Shown: piece after piece, positions 61,919 through 64,000 of the stretch | How positions within the stretch are numbered: the first letter of the stretch is position 1 | Layout: each line of letters begins with the position of its first letter | From: Riemerella anatipestifer ATCC 11845 = DSM 15868 | Lineage (GTDB): Bacteria; Bacteroidota; Bacteroidia; Flavobacteriales; Weeksellaceae | Direction of reading: 5' to 3' | Assembly (NCBI RefSeq): GCF_000252855.1 | Contig: NC_017045.1 | Location: forward strand, 1,426,001-1,490,000 | Length of the DNA: 64,000 bases | Translations under genes and position numbers: made by a program | The notes under the pieces: generated by a model | Told to the model about the DNA's origin: nothing | Database searches by the model: none | The model's input: the letters and a program-made list of their open reading frames with translations, nothing else

Positions 61919-62875
61919 ATGAGTTGGTTTAAAAAAATATTCAAAAAAGAAGAGAAGGAAACTTTAGATAGAGGGTTAGAAAAGTCAAGTCAAGGCTTTT
62001 TTGAAAAAATATCCAAAGCAGTCATAGGGAAAAGTAAGGTAGATGATGAAGTTTTAGATGATTTGGAAGAGGTTCTTATTGCATCAGATGTAGGGGCTCA
62101 GACAACTATCAAGATTATCGAACGAATTGAAGATAGAGTTGCTAGGGATAAGTATGTTGGTGTAGATGAACTACATAAGCTTCTTAAAGAAGAAATTACA
62201 GCATTGCTTTTAGAAAATCCTCATGCTGATACGGGGAATATAGATGAGGCTAAAAAACCTTACGTAATAATGGTGGTGGGAGTCAATGGAGTAGGTAAAA
62301 CAACTACGATAGGTAAATTAGCACATCAGTTTAAAACACAGGGTAAAAAAGTGGTGCTAGGAGCAGCAGATACTTTTAGAGCGGCGGCGGTGGACCAGCT
62401 GGTGATATGGAGTGAGCGAGTAGGTGTACCTATTGTAAAGCAAAATATGGGTTCTGACCCTGCTTCTGTTGCCTTTGATACAGTGCAATCTGCAGTAGCT
62501 CAAAATGCAGATGTAGTACTTATAGATACAGCTGGGAGGCTTCATAATAAAGTAAATCTAATGAATGAATTGTCTAAGATAAAAAGAGTAATGCAGAAAG
62601 TAATTCCTGATGCTCCACATGAGGTTTTATTGGTATTAGACGGTTCTACAGGGCAAAATGCATTTGAACAAGCTAAGCAATTTACTGCTGCAACAGAAGT
62701 TAATGCTCTTGCGGTTACAAAATTAGATGGTACAGCAAAAGGAGGTGTGGTTATTGGTATTTCTGATCAATTTCAAGTTCCTGTAAAATATATAGGGGTA
62801 GGAGAGAAGATGGAAGACTTGCAGTTATTTAATGGCACGGAGTTTGTTGACTCTCTCTTCAAGAAAAAGAGTTGA
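61919..62875 (+). CDS. ftsY: Signal recognition particle receptor FtsY
   Basis: The 318-residue GTPase has a short basic and charged N-domain, the P-loop [18 protein letters not shown] (near 122), [20 protein letters not shown] and [10 protein letters not shown] motifs and the C-terminal [12 protein letters not shown]. It binds Ffh and guides ribosomes to the Sec translocon. The long acidic A-domain of E. coli FtsY is missing, as is usual in this group. A terminator lies upstream, so it has its own promoter. Confidence 0.96.
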   Translation: MSWFKKIFKKEEKETLDRGLEKSSQGFFEKISKAVIGKSKVDDEVLDDLEEVLIASDVGAQTTIKIIERIEDRVARDKYVGVDELHKLLKEEITALLLENPHADTGNIDEAKKPYVIMVVGVNGVGKTTTIGKLAHQFKTQGKKVVLGAADTFRAAAVDQLVIWSERVGVPIVKQNMGSDPASVAFDTVQSAVAQNADVVLIDTAGRLHNKVNLMNELSKIKRVMQKVIPDAPHEVLLVLDGSTGQNAFEQAKQFTAATEVNALAVTKLDGTAKGGVVIGISDQFQVPVKYIGVGEKMEDLQLFNGTEFVDSLFKKKS

Positions 62876-62915
62876 TACTCAGAAAATAAATACTAAATCT
62901 TAAAACTATTAAATT

Positions 62916-63170
62916 ATGGGAATTTTATCTTGGCTATTATTTGGTCTTATTGCAGGTGCTATTGCTAAAGCTATTCATCCTGGGAAGGATCCTGGAGGAT
63001 GGTTAGTAACTATTGTTATAGGTATTTTGGGAAGTATGGTAGGAGGCTGGTTGGGCTCTATGTTGTTTAACATAGATGTTACAGGCTTTAATCTCAAAAG
63101 TTTCTTTGTAGCGGTAGGAGGAGCGTTAATTTTACTGGTACTTTATTCAAAAGTAATCGCAAAAAAGTAG
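62916..63170 (+). CDS. GlsB/YeaQ/YmgE-family small membrane protein
   Basis: The 84-residue protein has three hydrophobic helices: ILSWLLFGLIAGAIAKAI, WLVTIVIGILGSMVGGWLGSM and SFFVAVGGALILLVLYS, with the HPGKDPGG turn between the first two. This is the small stress-associated family named after GlsB, YeaQ and YmgE; its role is not known. It lies 40 bp after ftsY. Confidence 0.93.
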   Translation: MGILSWLLFGLIAGAIAKAIHPGKDPGGWLVTIVIGILGSMVGGWLGSMLFNIDVTGFNLKSFFVAVGGALILLVLYSKVIAKK

Positions 63171-63224
63171 AAACATTAATTTGAATACGGTTATATACTG
63201 GCATTTCTGATTAATTTAATTATA

Positions 63225-63262
63225 GAGAGGTTGTTCTAAAATAGAGAACTACCTCTTTTTTT
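63225..63262 (+). terminator. Strong terminator
   Basis: AGAGGTTGTTCT and AGAACTACCTCT pair with one mismatch, followed by a run of T. Confidence 0.85.
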
Positions 63263-63331
63263 TATATCAAAAAAAGAAATTCTTTCAAGTAATTAAATAA
63301 GATAATAAATAGTCATTTGTTAAAAAGTTTA

Positions 63332-63339
63332 TACTTTTG
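63332..63339 (+). promoter_or_regulatory. -7 box of topA
   Basis: TACTTTTG fits TAnnTTTG and ends 17 bp before the topA ATG at 63357. Confidence 0.6.
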
Positions 63340-63356
63340 CAAAAAATAAAAAACAC

Positions 63357-64000
63357 ATGCCCAAAAACTTAGTCATCGTAGAGTCTCCTGCAAAGGCGAA
63401 AACTATCCAAAAATATTTAGGTAAAGATTTTGAAGTATTGTCTAGTTTTGGACACATTAGGGATTTGCCTAAAAAAGGGATGGGGATTAATCTTAATACC
63501 TTTACTCCAGAATATGAGGTGTCTACGGACAAAAAGGAGTTGGTGTCGGATTTAAAAGCAGCAGCGAAGAAAGCGGATATGGTATGGCTAGCATCTGATG
63601 AGGACCGAGAGGGAGAAGCTATTGCTTGGCATCTGGCTCAAGAGCTTAAGTTAAAGGATGAAAAAATAAAAAGAATTGTGTTCCACGAAATTACTAAAAA
63701 TGCAATTCTAAAAGCTATAGAAAATCCTAGAAATATAGATAAAAACTTAGTGAACGCTCAACAGGCTAGGCGTGTTTTGGATAGGATAGTAGGTTTTGAA
63801 ATGTCTCCCGTCCTTTGGAAGAAAGTAAAAACAGGACTTTCTGCGGGCAGAGTTCAGTCGGTTGCAGTTAGGCTTATCGTAGAAAAAGAAAAGGAAATAC
63901 AAGACTTTGTTCCTAACTCCTATTATAAAACAGAAGGGAAGTTTTTAAACGCTGATAATCAAGAAATATCAGCTCAGTTGAAAAAGAGCTTTTTTGAAGA
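63357..64000 (+). CDS. topA: DNA topoisomerase I, N-terminal part (runs off window)
   Basis: About 214 residues are present. The Toprim domain has LVIVESPAKAKTIQKYLG (catalytic Glu), LSSFGHIRDLP and WLASDEDREGEAIAWHLA (the DxDxE metal site). Then comes the start of the core with NAQQARRVLDRIVGFEMSPV and KTGLSAGRVQSVAVRL, just before the active-site Tyr. It relaxes negative supercoils as a cytoplasmic enzyme. The rest is beyond the edge; up to this point the frame is intact. Confidence 0.96.
   Translation, partial: MPKNLVIVESPAKAKTIQKYLGKDFEVLSSFGHIRDLPKKGMGINLNTFTPEYEVSTDKKELVSDLKAAAKKADMVWLASDEDREGEAIAWHLAQELKLKDEKIKRIVFHEITKNAILKAIENPRNIDKNLVNAQQARRVLDRIVGFEMSPVLWKKVKTGLSAGRVQSVAVRLIVEKEKEIQDFVPNSYYKTEGKFLNADNQEISAQLKKSFFE

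Noticed and set aside
1-64000. tRNA, rRNA or CRISPR array
   Set aside because: I saw no tRNA-like TTCRA arm with a matching acceptor stem, no rRNA sequence and no regularly spaced direct repeats, although I could not run a dedicated search.

Overview
The window looks like chromosome of a member of the Bacteroidota, class Flavobacteriia, most likely the Weeksellaceae (Riemerella/Chryseobacterium group); the family-level placement is inferred from recalled gene families and not from a search. Supporting signs are the AT-rich sequence, promoters of the TAnnTTTG type, weak ribosome binding sites, a fused MurF-alanine racemase, gliding protein GldH beside RicT and PBP1A, alternative complex III (ActABCDEF), GLPGLI-family proteins, DUF4295 beside L28/L33, and L21 with a helix-hairpin-helix tail. 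Most genes are housekeeping, and no tRNA, rRNA, CRISPR, phage or insertion sequence was seen.

Layout. 1-0.9 kb: L27 (cut by the window edge) and L21. 1.1-8 kb: a lipoprotein, murB, a metallo-beta-lactamase-fold hydrolase and a type I secretion-like set (ABC exporter with a degenerate ATPase, HlyD, and a TolC-like gene broken by a one-base frameshift). 8.2-13.7 kb: murF-alr, tdk, an acidic unknown protein, rsmI, fabG, then a GC-rich palindromic intergenic element. 13.9-17.6 kb: an outer-membrane beta-barrel gene and a DUF3887-like gene divergent from a PAS-LuxR regulator, then a lipoprotein with no normal start codon. 17.7-28.5 kb: rnr, rpiB, glycosyltransferases, clpC, an oxidoreductase, sufE and a surE gene broken by an apparent 40-nt deletion. 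28.7-38.2 kb: prc-type protease, mscS, GLPGLI protein, DCC protein, heme-binding-domain protein, aroQ, ricT, gldH, PBP1A. 38.5-42.4 kb: the accessory locus described below. 42.6-51.7 kb: a SPOR-like protein and the complete alternative complex III operon. 51.8-64 kb: apt, ribH, metallopeptidase, acyltransferase, hemD, oligopeptidase, rpmB-rpmG-DUF4295, ftsY, a GlsB-like protein and the start of topA.

The most interesting part is a small regulon split over two places. Two closely similar PAS-LuxR regulators (16471-17229 and 39283-40041, roughly 80% identical by eye) each sit beside copies of a palindromic site, CTACACTTTwGTGTAG or a degenerate form. In three cases the site ends exactly 22 bp before a TAnnTTTG box: in front of the DUF3887/beta-barrel operon, in front of an E1-like (ThiF-fold) gene, and in front of an operon that encodes a 45-residue six-cysteine peptide, a minimal ABC ATPase, its membrane partner and a GLPGLI protein. 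This has the form of a regulated peptide modification/export system with an outer-membrane arm. Its product and function are unknown, and the functional reading is inference.

The window also holds several small lesions: A6 runs where A7 is expected in the TolC-like gene and in DUF4295, the surE deletion, and the lost start of a lipoprotein. The DUF4295 case reads A-AAA-AAG-TAG, which is either a homopolymer error or a candidate -1 frameshift site.
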